From assembly GCA_002455255.1 (NCBI GenBank), contig DKKL01000028.1, positions 13,266 through 72,418 on the forward strand: a stretch of 59,153 bases of DNA. Reading direction: 5' to 3'. The position numbers and the translations under genes were made by a program. The notes under the pieces are model-generated. The model ran no database searches and was not told the DNA's origin. It was given only the letters and a program-made list of their open reading frames with translations. Below are positions 8,485-17,620 of this stretch, in pieces (within the stretch, counting starts at the first letter, position 1; every line of letters begins with the position of its first letter). The stretch comes from Candidatus Tepidiaquacellales bacterium UBA6667. Its GTDB lineage: Bacteria > Bacteroidota > Ignavibacteria > Tepidaquicellales > Tepidaquicellaceae.

Positions 8485-8503
8485 TAAAAATTTAAAAATT
8501 TCT

Positions 8504-8983
8504 ATGAAAAAATTACTTATAATCCTGTTTGTTATTTCTTTTTCTTCTTTTGCAATGGCAAAAGATAAATGGACTTTAATCTCATTAACTTATTCTTCAG
8601 GTCCGGTTTCTCCTCAATATCAAAGTTCATGGACTCTTACCATTGACAACGAAAGAAATGCAACTTATACAAGCAAAGGTGCAGGAACAGACACAACCTA
8701 CAGCTTCACTGTAAGCAAAAAAAAATTCAACAAACTTATTTCATATATCAACAAGTATAAATTGATTTCTGCCGATCCTGAATCAATGAAAACTGATAAT
8801 ATGAGAATTGGGGGTTCTTCAAATACTGTAACGCTAACGGTTCAAAACGCAGACCCTAACACTGACCAACCACCAAGAAAAATTGAGTTTCCATCTCAAC
8901 AAAATAGCGAATGGACACCAAAAATGAAAAATGTAGTGAATTCTTTATCTAATTGTATTCCGAATAATAAATCAGGAAAGTAG
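8504..8983 (+). CDS. Small secreted protein, unknown
   Basis: 159 residues with a signal peptide (about 1-19, cut near SFAMA-KD). The mature part looks beta-rich, with alternating strands such as WTLTIDNERNATYTSKG followed by a helix-rich SKKKFNKLISYINKYKL. One Cys is present near the C-terminus. The layout recalls small periplasmic proteins with a single lipocalin-like or PepSY-like sheet, but I cannot place it in a family. It is monocistronic, with a terminator at 8994-9018. Confidence 0.65.
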   Translation: MKKLLIILFVISFSSFAMAKDKWTLISLTYSSGPVSPQYQSSWTLTIDNERNATYTSKGAGTDTTYSFTVSKKKFNKLISYINKYKLISADPESMKTDNMRIGGSSNTVTLTVQNADPNTDQPPRKIEFPSQQNSEWTPKMKNVVNSLSNCIPNNKSGK

Positions 8984-8993
8984 AACTTATAAT

Positions 8994-9018
8994 AAAAAGG
9001 GGATTAACTCCCCTTTTT
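8994..9018. terminator. Bidirectional terminator (8504 gene / cysS)
   Basis: A 10-bp perfect stem (AAAAAGGGGA / TCCCCTTTTT) with loop TTAAC. The A/T tracts in the arms give a U-run on both strands. It overlaps the cysS stop codon at 9017-9019. Confidence 0.85.
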
Positions 9019-10420
9019 AAATTTTCTTTATTTCAAATCCTTCTTTTTTATCTATCACTTCAAATCCTTTTACTTTTATTTCATTTCTTATCTCATCTGC
9101 TCTCTTAAAGTCCTTATTTTTTTTCGCTTCTATTCTGGCTTCGGCAAGTGTTAATATTTCTGAAGGTATATCAATGTCATCTTTAGGTTTATCTTTTGCA
9201 TCTTTGAATCCAAATCCGAAAATTTTATCAAACTCATAAATTAAAAATAATTTTTCTTCGTTGCTTAATTCTGATGAAACAATTTGTTGTAATTGTGCTA
9301 AACCTCGAGGAATATTTAAATCATCATTTATGTAGGATTTAAATTTATTCTGTTCAGAATTTGTCTGTTCGCTTTGTGAAGTTTTTGAGACTGAGTTTTT
9401 AATTTTCAGTATGTTAGTGAGTAATCTGTCATATCCGCTCTTTGCAGCATCAAGTGCCTCAAAGGAAAATTTTAACTTTGTGCGGTAATGTGCAGATAAT
9501 AAAAAATATTTATAATGCATTGGGTCATATTTCATATCAATCAATCTCTGCAAAGTCAAAAAATCACCTGATGATTTTGACATTTTAACATCACCCATAT
9601 TTAGAAACTCTCCGTGCAACCAGTAATTAACAAATTTTTCTCCGGTGCATGCTTCCGCTTGTGCAATTTCATTTGTATGGTGAACGGGTATATGGTCAAT
9701 CCCTCCGCAATGTATATCAAAATGATTTCCGAGAAACTTTATACTCATAGCGGAACACTCCAAATGCCAACCGGGAAATCCTTTTCCCCAAGGAGAATCC
9801 CACTCCATCTGTCTTTGTTTATCTTTCGGAGAAAATTTCCAAACCGAAAAATCTGTTGGATTTCTTTTTTCTTCTGAAAACTCCACTCTCTCTCCGGCTC
9901 TTAACCCCTCAATATCAAGTTTTGCAAGTTTTCCATAATCAGGAAATTTTGAAGTATCATAATATATTCCGTCGGAAGTCCTGTAAGTAAATCCTTTTTT
10001 CTCAAGACATTCAATCATCTCAATTTGTTCTTTTATAAAATCAGTGGCTTTGCAAAAAACATCCGGATATAAAATATTCAATCGTTTTAAATCTTCTTTA
10101 AATACATCAGTATAATACTCCGCAATTTGCCAAACTGTTTTTCCTTCTCTGCTTGCCCCAAGCTCCATTTTGTCTTCACCTTCATCTTCATCCGAAACCA
10201 AATGTCCAACATCAGTAATATTCATTATATGGGTTACTTCATAATCATTATAAATCAGAACTCTTTTGAGAATATCTTCAAATAAAAATGTTTTTAAGTT
10301 TCCGATGTGCTGATAGTTATAAACAGTGGGTCCGCAACAATACATTTTTACCTTGCCCTGTTCAATGGGAATAAATTCTTCTTTTGTTCTTGTTAATGTA
10401 TTATAAAAGTTTAAAGCCAT
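9017..10420 (-). CDS. cysS: Cysteinyl-tRNA synthetase
   Basis: 467 aa with the class I signatures YNYQHIGNLKTFLF (HIGH-type) and KMSKSSGD (KMSKS). Zinc ligands are seen as CCGPTVYN, GWHLECSAM and the HCGGIDHIPVHHTNEIAQ segment. The DALR-type anticodon domain and C-terminal RADEIRNEIKVKGFEV complete a standard CysRS, which charges tRNA-Cys. It lies 10 bp downstream of uppP on the same strand and is probably cotranscribed with it. It ends in the shared terminator. Confidence 0.97.
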   Translation of the reverse strand: MALNFYNTLTRTKEEFIPIEQGKVKMYCCGPTVYNYQHIGNLKTFLFEDILKRVLIYNDYEVTHIMNITDVGHLVSDEDEGEDKMELGASREGKTVWQIAEYYTDVFKEDLKRLNILYPDVFCKATDFIKEQIEMIECLEKKGFTYRTSDGIYYDTSKFPDYGKLAKLDIEGLRAGERVEFSEEKRNPTDFSVWKFSPKDKQRQMEWDSPWGKGFPGWHLECSAMSIKFLGNHFDIHCGGIDHIPVHHTNEIAQAEACTGEKFVNYWLHGEFLNMGDVKMSKSSGDFLTLQRLIDMKYDPMHYKYFLLSAHYRTKLKFSFEALDAAKSGYDRLLTNILKIKNSVSKTSQSEQTNSEQNKFKSYINDDLNIPRGLAQLQQIVSSELSNEEKLFLIYEFDKIFGFGFKDAKDKPKDDIDIPSEILTLAEARIEAKKNKDFKRADEIRNEIKVKGFEVIDKKEGFEIKKI

Positions 10421-10430
10421 TTTAATTTTT

Positions 10431-11261
10431 TTACCCTAAATTACTTAATACTCCGGTTGAGACCAGAATTATAATTATTATTCCTAAAATTATCCTGTAA
10501 ACTATGAAAATCATATTACTTCTTGATCTCAAAAATTTTAAAAGGAAATCTATTGCTAAATAACCGACTATACCTGATACTAAGGTTGCTACTATTAATG
10601 GAACCAAACTTTCGTTTAACAACATTTCTCTTTCAGAATAGAGTTCATAAAATCCGCTTAATGATATTGCAGGAATGCTCAATAAAAATGAGTATCTTGC
10701 ACATACATCTCTTTTTAATCCGCAAAATAAACCCGCAGTAATTGTAACGCCACTTCTTGAACTGCCGGGAATTAATGCGAGAGCCTGAGCAAATCCTATT
10801 ATAATCCCGTCTTTAAATGTAATGTCTTTTAAATCTTTTTTTCTGACAGCAACTTTTTCTGCAATAAATAAAATAATTGCAAGTATAATAAGTGCAGCGG
10901 AGATGACATACAAACCCCTTGCATCACCGACAATAAATTTTTTAAAAGTTAATCCGAATATTGAAATTGGTATAGTCCCAACTATTATCATCAAGAATAA
11001 TTTCGAATCGGGATTGGTTAAAAAATCTTTATTCTTAAATGCTGATAAGAAACCCTTAACTAAATTTGAAATGTCTTCTCTAAAATAAATAAATGTTGCT
11101 ATGAGAGTGCCAAGTTGGATAACAGCAGTGAATGCCGCCCCTTCATCTTGCCATCCGAGAAGTGCAGGTACCACTCTTAAATGTGCGGTGCTGCTGATAG
11201 GAATAAATTCTGTTGCTCCCTGAATTATTCCGTAAACAATCGCTTTTAATATATCTTCCAA
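10431..11261 (-). CDS. uppP: Undecaprenyl-diphosphatase UppP (BacA)
   Basis: 276 aa, highly hydrophobic with about eight membrane helices. The family motifs GATEFIPISSTAH (about 15-27) and LIPGSSRSG are present; they form the catalytic site that dephosphorylates undecaprenyl pyrophosphate for lipid-carrier recycling in wall synthesis. The start is a TTG at 11259-11261 (MEDILKAIV...); it fits the family N-terminus and no ATG lies upstream in frame nearby. It follows the gyrB terminator. Confidence 0.95.
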   Translation of the reverse strand: MEDILKAIVYGIIQGATEFIPISSTAHLRVVPALLGWQDEGAAFTAVIQLGTLIATFIYFREDISNLVKGFLSAFKNKDFLTNPDSKLFLMIIVGTIPISIFGLTFKKFIVGDARGLYVISAALIILAIILFIAEKVAVRKKDLKDITFKDGIIIGFAQALALIPGSSRSGVTITAGLFCGLKRDVCARYSFLLSIPAISLSGFYELYSEREMLLNESLVPLIVATLVSGIVGYLAIDFLLKFLRSRSNMIFIVYRIILGIIIIILVSTGVLSNLG

Positions 11262-11278
11262 TATTTACTTGTTAATAA

Positions 11279-11306
11279 AAAAATCGAAGCAAGTGCTTCG
11301 ATTTTT
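11279..11306 (-). terminator. Terminator after gyrB
   Basis: A 12-bp perfect stem (AAAAATCGAAGC / GCTTCGATTTTT) with loop AAGT. It sits 28 bp downstream of the gyrB stop and before uppP, so it ends the dnaN-recF-dciA-gyrB unit. Confidence 0.85.
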
Positions 11307-11333
11307 GATTAATAGATTTTCGAATTAATATTT

Positions 11334-13322
11334 TTAAACATCAATATTTGCATATTTTGCATTCTCTTCAATAAACTTTCTTCTTGGTTCTACTTCTTCA
11401 CCCATTAATACTCTGAACATTTTATCAGCCGCTGAAGCATTTTCATTTGTAACCAAAAGAATTGTTCTTGTTTCAGGGTTCATTGTTGTACTCCAAAGTT
11501 GTTCGGGATTCATCTCGCCAAGTCCTTTAAATCTTGAAATTGCAACTTTGCCTTCAGGGACAGCACCCGTTTCATCTTCAACTATTTCATTAATTTCACC
11601 TTCAGGTGTTATTTCTGCTTTAATTTTATTTTTATCAATCTTTAATGATTTTAAAATTGAATCTCTTTCAGCATCATCATACGCATAAAATTCCTGCTTA
11701 CCTTTTTTAATTTTGTATAACGGAGGTTGAGCAATAAATAATTTTCCCGCATCTACCACTTCCCTCATATGTCTGTAAAAAAATGTCAGTAACAAAGTTC
11801 TGATATGAGAACCATCAACGTCAGCATCACACATCAAAATAATTTTGCCATACCTAACTTTAGAAACATCAAAGTCATCCGAATTTCCAATTCCTGCACC
11901 AATTGCCGTAATAATATTTTTAATTTCATCGTTCTCAAGAATTTTATTTATTCTGGCTTTTTCCACATTTAAAATTTTTCCTTTAAGTGGAAGAATTGCC
12001 TGAAATCTTCTGTCTCTTCCTTGTTTTGCAGATCCGCCTGCGGAATCACCCTCAACCATATACAGTTCACATTGTTCCGGATCAGAAATTGAGCAGTCTG
12101 CAAGTTTACCCGGCAAACCAAAACTATCTATTGAATTCTTTTTTCTTACAGTTTCACGTGCAAGCTGTGCAGCTCTTCTTGCCTCTGCTGCTCTGACTGC
12201 TTTATCAATAATTTTCCTCGCAACGGAAGGATTTTCTTCAAGGAAATTTCCAAGTTGTTCGTTTACAACTGTTTGCACAATTCCTTTTACTTCACTGTTG
12301 CCGAGTTTTGTTTTTGTTTGTCCCTCAAACTGTGGCTCCGGTACTTTCGTGCTAATAACACAGGTTAAACCTTCTCTGAAATCATCACCTGTTAAACTGA
12401 TTTTATCACTTTTGATTAGATTATTTTTTGATGCGAAAAAATTAAGAGTTCTAGTTAATGCAGATTTAAAACCTTCAAGGTGAGTTCCGCCTTCGTGAGT
12501 ATTTATATTATTTACGAATGTATAAATATTATCGTTAAATGATTCGTTATACTGAAAAGCAACTTCAACCTGAATATTATCTTTATTTCCTTCCACATAT
12601 ACCGGTTTACCTGTCAAAGATTTTTCATTTTCATCCAGATATTTTACAAAATCTATTATTCCGCCTTTATAATGGAATTCATTTTCTTTTTTATTTCTTT
12701 CATCTTTAATCTTTATGGTCAAACTTTTATTAAGATATGCAAGTTCTCTCAGTCTGTCTTCGAGTGTTGAATATTTGAAATTTATATCTTTGAAAATTTC
12801 ATTATCAGGATAGAAAGTTACTCTTGTGCCGGTTTTTTCTTTAACCTTACCGGTTTCTTTAACTTTGGATACCGGTTCTCCTCTGACATATTTCTGATAA
12901 TTTATTTTACCATCACGATAAACTTCCACCTCTAACCACTCGCTTAAAGCATTAACAACTGAAACACCAACACCGTGAAGACCACCGGACACTTTATAAG
13001 TATTCCTGTCAAATTTACCTCCGGCATTTAGCTGAGTCATTACAACTTCAAGTGTTGATATTTTTTCAGTCGGATGAATTCCGGTCGGTATTCCTCTCCC
13101 GTTATCTTCAACAGTAACAGAGCCATCTTTATTGATAGTTAGGGAGATTTTTGTTGCGAATCCTGCAAGTGCTTCATCAATCGAGTTATCAACAACTTCA
13201 TACGCAAGATGATGTAATCCACGAGAAGATACATCACCGATATACATTGCAGGTCTTTTTCTTACGTGTTCAAGCCCTTTTAAAACTTTAATGTCACTCT
13301 CTTTATATGAATTGTCTGCCAT
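11334..13322 (-). CDS. gyrB: DNA gyrase subunit B
   Basis: 662 aa with the GHKL ATPase domain (VDNSIDEALAG, DNGRGIPTG, VSGGLHGVGVSVVNALS), transducer, TOPRIM domain (VEGDSAGGSAKQGRD and DADVDGSHIRTLLLTFF) and the C-terminal QLWSTTMNPETR segment. The extra roughly 165-aa insert of E. coli GyrB is absent, as in most bacteria. ADNSYKESDIKVLKGLEHVRKRP at the start fixes the N-terminus. It partners GyrA (not in the window) for ATP-driven negative supercoiling. It starts 4 bp after the dciA stop. Confidence 0.98.
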   Translation of the reverse strand: MADNSYKESDIKVLKGLEHVRKRPAMYIGDVSSRGLHHLAYEVVDNSIDEALAGFATKISLTINKDGSVTVEDNGRGIPTGIHPTEKISTLEVVMTQLNAGGKFDRNTYKVSGGLHGVGVSVVNALSEWLEVEVYRDGKINYQKYVRGEPVSKVKETGKVKEKTGTRVTFYPDNEIFKDINFKYSTLEDRLRELAYLNKSLTIKIKDERNKKENEFHYKGGIIDFVKYLDENEKSLTGKPVYVEGNKDNIQVEVAFQYNESFNDNIYTFVNNINTHEGGTHLEGFKSALTRTLNFFASKNNLIKSDKISLTGDDFREGLTCVISTKVPEPQFEGQTKTKLGNSEVKGIVQTVVNEQLGNFLEENPSVARKIIDKAVRAAEARRAAQLARETVRKKNSIDSFGLPGKLADCSISDPEQCELYMVEGDSAGGSAKQGRDRRFQAILPLKGKILNVEKARINKILENDEIKNIITAIGAGIGNSDDFDVSKVRYGKIILMCDADVDGSHIRTLLLTFFYRHMREVVDAGKLFIAQPPLYKIKKGKQEFYAYDDAERDSILKSLKIDKNKIKAEITPEGEINEIVEDETGAVPEGKVAISRFKGLGEMNPEQLWSTTMNPETRTILLVTNENASAADKMFRVLMGEEVEPRRKFIEENAKYANIDV
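12151..12164. promoter_or_regulatory. Candidate parS-like site inside gyrB
   Basis: GTTTCACGTGCAAG matches 12 of 14 positions of the core parS palindrome GTTTCACGTGAAAC. It lies about 4.5 kb from parA/parB. It also codes for a conserved part of GyrB (LARETVRK), so the match could be chance. Confidence 0.25.
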
Positions 13323-13326
13323 AATT

Positions 13327-13632
13327 TTATATAAATACTATTTCTTTGATTAATTTTTTATTTAAACTTTTATTTAACAACTTTATAATTTCTTCTTTTT
13401 GGTTTGCAAGTTCATATCTCCAAACCGGGTTTTCTGCTTTTACAAACAGTTTATTCCTCTGAATTCTGACAGGAGATGAAAATTTCGAGATGGTTTCGCC
13501 GACGCACTCTTCCCACACATTTAATATTTTTATCTCTTGCATTTTGTCATCCATTCCGATGTGTTTCATAAAATCATTCAGCTCGTCTTTAAGGTTAACT
13601 GTTTTATTCATTCTGTTTTTATCAGCCCGCAT
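13327..13632 (-). CDS. dciA: DciA-like DUF721 protein (replicative helicase operator)
   Basis: 101 aa with the DUF721 pattern: a short acidic helix, ILNVWEECVGETISKFSSPVRIQRNKLFVKAENPVWRYELANQKEEIIKLLNKSL. DciA is the ancestral bacterial partner that helps load the replicative helicase DnaB where DnaC/DnaI is missing. Its place between recF and gyrB is a common one for this family. A second possible start at 13611 (MNKTVN) would remove seven residues; both are open. Small spacing (9 bp and 4 bp) shows it belongs to the dnaN operon. Confidence 0.85.
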   Translation of the reverse strand: MRADKNRMNKTVNLKDELNDFMKHIGMDDKMQEIKILNVWEECVGETISKFSSPVRIQRNKLFVKAENPVWRYELANQKEEIIKLLNKSLNKKLIKEIVFI

Positions 13633-13641
13633 CTTATTATA

Positions 13642-14826
13642 TCAATTTTGATTTTTTAGTATTCCGTCATTCACCAAATAAATTCCAATGTCTTTTTTAT
13701 CATAGAACTTCTTTATTTTTTCAAGATATTTTTTATCAGTAGTGGTTAAAAATATCTGTCCATAATCTTTCAAATGTGAAATTATCTGTGACACTCTATT
13801 CTCATCAAGTTCAGATAAAATATCATCTAACAATAAAACCGGGTTAGATTGATTTTTATTTTTTAAATATTCATACTCCGCAAGTTTTAATGCAACGATA
13901 AAAGTTTTATGCTCTCCCTGTGAACCATGATTTTTAAGTTCAAATGATTCATTGTTTTTAAATATTCTGAATATGAAATCATCTCTTTGCGGACCAACCA
14001 GCGAAACAGATTTACCGATTTCCCGGTCTTTCATATTATCTAAAGCAACTGTTAACAAATCTTTTAAATATTCAAATGTTAAATCTGATTTGCTGATTTC
14101 AGGACTATCTGAAAATAATTCGGAATAATATTCTATTACCGATGTACCCGAATCTGAAATTAAAAAATTATAACTATTATCGAATTCAGATTTAAATTCT
14201 TTTAAAAATTTTAACCTCTTAAAAATTACACCAGCACTTATTACAGATATTTTCTGATTATATACTTCGAGTAAATCACTGAATTCAGAAAACGAATATC
14301 GTTTAAAAATTGAAAATTCTTTAAACAAAAAATTTTTTTGTTTAAGTAATTTACTTAGAACTTTTAAATCATCAAGATACAGTTTGCTTGACTGAGAAAT
14401 CAGAATATCGAAAAATTTTCTTCTTTCAGACGGATTTCCGTAAGAAATTTCAAGACTATGAGGAGTTAAATATACAAGAGGAAACTTTCCGAAAAATTCT
14501 GAAGAAACACTGTTAACCTTTTCACCATTAACTAAAATGTTTTTTTTCTTAATCTGTTTATCAAATTCAATTACACAATTTTCAGTATTTGATAAATCAT
14601 TTTCAAATTCTGCTCTTAAAATAAACGAATTCTCATTTTGTTTTAGACAGTCAGTTTCGCTTGACCCGATAAAACTTTTTGCTGCAGAAGTAAAAGAAAT
14701 TGCTTCGAGAATATTGGTTTTACCGTTTCCGTTATCACCGTAAATAAAGTTAAATTTTCGATTAAACTCTGTGTCTAATAATTTATAATTCCTGAAGTTA
14801 TTGAGGTGAAGTTTTTTTAATATCAA
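13642..14826 (-). CDS. recF: DNA replication/repair protein RecF
   Basis: 394 aa. Walker A FIYGDNGNGKTNILEA is at about 28-43, the signature region NHGSQGEHKTFIVALKLAEY lies later, and Walker B is VLLLDDILSELD. RecF is an SMC-like ATPase that helps load RecA at gaps. The start is TTG at 14824-14826, 4 bp after the dnaN stop. In-frame stops just upstream exclude a longer protein, and the MILKKLHLNNFRNY sequence is the usual RecF N-terminus. Reinitiation after dnaN is likely. Confidence 0.96.
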   Translation of the reverse strand: MILKKLHLNNFRNYKLLDTEFNRKFNFIYGDNGNGKTNILEAISFTSAAKSFIGSSETDCLKQNENSFILRAEFENDLSNTENCVIEFDKQIKKKNILVNGEKVNSVSSEFFGKFPLVYLTPHSLEISYGNPSERRKFFDILISQSSKLYLDDLKVLSKLLKQKNFLFKEFSIFKRYSFSEFSDLLEVYNQKISVISAGVIFKRLKFLKEFKSEFDNSYNFLISDSGTSVIEYYSELFSDSPEISKSDLTFEYLKDLLTVALDNMKDREIGKSVSLVGPQRDDFIFRIFKNNESFELKNHGSQGEHKTFIVALKLAEYEYLKNKNQSNPVLLLDDILSELDENRVSQIISHLKDYGQIFLTTTDKKYLEKIKKFYDKKDIGIYLVNDGILKNQN

Positions 14827-14830
14827 CTTA

Positions 14831-15973
14831 TTAACTGATTCTAACCGGCATTACAAGTTCCATAAAATTTTCATCCTCATTTTGCTCTGTCGGCAGTGCA
14901 ATAGCTGCTTTTGATGATGTTGTAAAATTCATAATCACTTCTTCAGTTTCAATCTGACTTAAACACTCTATTAAATATTCTGCATTAAATGCTATCGAAA
15001 ACGGTTTCTCATCAAAATTTTCATTTGAATTATCATTAGTTACAAATGAACAATCAATTGTTTCTTCGCCTTCGGCACCAATCTCCGGATTATCAGCTTT
15101 AATTTGCAATAAATCATTTTTTATTTCAAGTTTTACTCTGTGAGTAATATTGTCTGAAACTATTTGTGCACGTTTTAATGATTGCTGAATTTCTGATGAG
15201 TTTGTCTTTAAAGTCTTATCGTTATCTTTTGGAATTACTGATTCATAATTTGGGAATGTGTCATCAATAAGTTTTGAAATTATTTCTACTTCTCCAAAAC
15301 TGAATTTAATTGTTGAATCATTATATTGCAGTTCAGCCGGTTGATTTTCATTTAGTCTTAAATATAAATTGCAGGTTTTCGTCGGAACCACTAATTTACT
15401 GTCTGTAATTTCCGGATGGTTAAAATTTTCTTTTATTATTTTTCCTAATCTGAAACCGTCTGTAGCCACAAGTCTTAACTGATCTTTGCGAATATCAAAC
15501 AGAACACCTGACATATTTCTTCTTATTGCATCTGTATTTACAGCATGAATTACTTTACCAATAAATCTTTTTAATAATCCCCCTTCAAGTGAAACTTTAT
15601 TTATCAAATCGTTTTCATCAGGCAATGGAAAATCTTCGGCAGCCTCACAAGGAAACGTAAATTTACTTTTCTTTGTTTTCACAATCAGTTTTGTACCGTC
15701 TGACTCTTCTATATTTAAATCTTCTTTTGTTAATGTTCTGACAAAATTTAATAATCTTTTAGCATCTACGGCTACTTTTCCATCTTGTTTTCCCTCTACC
15801 TCAAGCGATGACCTCACAAATATTTCAAGGTCAGAAGCCAGCATAATAAGTTTATTGTCTTTTAGCTCAAATAATACATTGTCTAAAATTGGTAAAGTTG
15901 AACGGGAAGGAATTACTGAACTTAATTTATTAATTGCATTAATAAATTCTTCTGCAGTAGTTTTAAATTTCAT
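14831..15973 (-). CDS. dnaN: DNA polymerase III beta sliding clamp
   Basis: 380 aa with three clamp domains. Recognisable parts are the N-terminal FINAINKLSSVIPSRSTLPILDNVLFE, LVATDGFRLGK in domain 2, and the C-terminal VMPVRIS. It forms the ring that tethers polymerase III. It is the first gene of dnaN-recF-dciA-gyrB. The upstream 97-bp gap to the divergent flavoprotein gene has no dnaA and no convincing DnaA box (best TTATTAACA and TTATCAAGA, each two mismatches). Confidence 0.97.
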   Translation of the reverse strand: MKFKTTAEEFINAINKLSSVIPSRSTLPILDNVLFELKDNKLIMLASDLEIFVRSSLEVEGKQDGKVAVDAKRLLNFVRTLTKEDLNIEESDGTKLIVKTKKSKFTFPCEAAEDFPLPDENDLINKVSLEGGLLKRFIGKVIHAVNTDAIRRNMSGVLFDIRKDQLRLVATDGFRLGKIIKENFNHPEITDSKLVVPTKTCNLYLRLNENQPAELQYNDSTIKFSFGEVEIISKLIDDTFPNYESVIPKDNDKTLKTNSSEIQQSLKRAQIVSDNITHRVKLEIKNDLLQIKADNPEIGAEGEETIDCSFVTNDNSNENFDEKPFSIAFNAEYLIECLSQIETEEVIMNFTTSSKAAIALPTEQNEDENFMELVMPVRIS

Positions 15974-16070
15974 CAGTTGGTGATTAAATTTGTGAGATTT
16001 ATTAGAAAAATACTTATATTATCAAGAATTATCAATGAACTAAAATTATGTAAAAATAGTTATTAACAAC

Positions 16071-17582
16071 GTGATTTATGACTATATAATTGTCGGTTCA
16101 GGTCTTGGTGGTTTGTCTGCCGGATTAATCTTACAACAAAAGAATTTTAATGTTTTAATATTGGAATCTCATCTCAAAAGTGGTGGGTGTGCCTCTGATT
16201 TTGCAAGAATTTCAAAAAAAAATCCCGTTGGAAAATTTATATTTGATGTTGGGGCTACAACTTTAAGCGGTCTGCAAAACGGAAGACCTTTGGATAAATT
16301 TCTAAATTTAACAGGTCTTAAATTTAAACTTAAAGATAAATTAATAAAACAAAATACAGGATTACTAATCCATCTTCCAAACGGGAATAAAATTTTCAGA
16401 TATGCTGATAAAGAAAAATGGATTGATGAATGTTTAAAAAAATTTATTACTGATTATAATTCAGATTATCAAAAAAAGAATCTGATTAAATTCTGGAATC
16501 TCGTTTATAAACTGGAAGCCAATGCGTTTAAGCTCACCGGCAAATTAAAAAAATTTCCTCCTAAAAAAATTTATGATTTTTTTAATCTTCCGAAAAATCC
16601 TGCTAACATTAAACTTTTACATTACCTTTTTACTGATACTTATAAAATTTTAAAAAAATTTAATCTTCACGTAAATGAAGATTTTATGAAATTTATAGAA
16701 CAACAATTGCTGATAACTTTTCAGTCTCCTCCACATAAGGTGCCGTTTCTCTTTGCTGCTATGGGTTTAGCTTATCCTTCCGATACTTATTATTTCAAAG
16801 GTGGAATTCAAAAATTTTCTCAATCAATTGAAGATGAATTTGCAAATTCGGGAGGTGAAATTAAATTTAAACACAGGGTTAATCAAATTTCATTTTCCGA
16901 CAATACGTTTCAAGTAACAACATTCAAAGGTAAATTTTATGCGAGAAATGTTATTTCAAATTTAACAATCTGGAATATGGGTGAGATTGTAACTGATATA
17001 AAACTTAAAAAGTATTTTGAAAATTTAAAGAGAAATTATTCTGAAGCGTGGGGTGCTTTTACACTATATATTGCTGTTCAAGACAAATTTTATGATTTCG
17101 ATTCATTATATCATCAGATACATTATCAAAGTTCAATAAACGGAAATGCTTCGATATTTGTATCAATTTCTATGAAAAATGATGTTGAAAAATCACCAAA
17201 TGGATGGAGAACTTTAACTATATCCACTCATTTAAAAAATCCCGAAAAATGGAAAGAGATGGAGAGTAATGAATATATTAAAAACAAAAAAATTATAACG
17301 GATGAAATTTTGAATGTATTAAACAGCACCTTTGAAAATTTTAAAAACTCTGAAATTAAATATTTGTTATCGGGAACACCTAAAACTTTTGAATTTTATA
17401 CAAATAGATTTAACGGATTTGTTGGAGGAATCCCTTCTGATATTTCAAAAAATATTTTCAAATTTCCGTCTTCATTTACTCCATTTAAAAATTTATATAT
17501 GGTTGGGGATTCTGTTTTTCCGGGACAAGGTTCTCCTGCGGTTGTATTAGGTGCTATGAATTTAACTGAGTTGATTTCTTAA
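16071..17582 (+). CDS. FAD-dependent oxidoreductase, carotenoid isomerase/phytoene desaturase-like
   Basis: 503 aa. The dinucleotide-binding motif YIIVGSGLGGLSAGLILQQ opens the protein, followed by LILESHLKSGGCASDF and DVGATTLSGL. The C-terminal YMVGDSVFPGQGSPAVVLGA is the second FAD-binding signature of the CrtI/CrtISO superfamily. The start is GTG at 16071; the nearby ATG is out of frame. Members isomerise or desaturate carotenoids or act on related polyenes. The true substrate is unclear because no phytoene synthase is nearby. The next gene is a fatty acid hydroxylase-like protein, so they may share a lipid or pigment pathway. Confidence 0.8.
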   Translation: MIYDYIIVGSGLGGLSAGLILQQKNFNVLILESHLKSGGCASDFARISKKNPVGKFIFDVGATTLSGLQNGRPLDKFLNLTGLKFKLKDKLIKQNTGLLIHLPNGNKIFRYADKEKWIDECLKKFITDYNSDYQKKNLIKFWNLVYKLEANAFKLTGKLKKFPPKKIYDFFNLPKNPANIKLLHYLFTDTYKILKKFNLHVNEDFMKFIEQQLLITFQSPPHKVPFLFAAMGLAYPSDTYYFKGGIQKFSQSIEDEFANSGGEIKFKHRVNQISFSDNTFQVTTFKGKFYARNVISNLTIWNMGEIVTDIKLKKYFENLKRNYSEAWGAFTLYIAVQDKFYDFDSLYHQIHYQSSINGNASIFVSISMKNDVEKSPNGWRTLTISTHLKNPEKWKEMESNEYIKNKKIITDEILNVLNSTFENFKNSEIKYLLSGTPKTFEFYTNRFNGFVGGIPSDISKNIFKFPSSFTPFKNLYMVGDSVFPGQGSPAVVLGAMNLTELIS

Positions 17583-17620
17583 TTCATTTATATAATTTGA
17601 ATTATTAAATATTTTTGAAA

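Noticed and set aside
15974..16070. Possible replication origin with DnaA boxes between dnaN and the flavoprotein gene
   Set aside because: The best boxes (TTATTAACA, TTATCAAGA) have two mismatches each and do not cluster; no dnaA is near.
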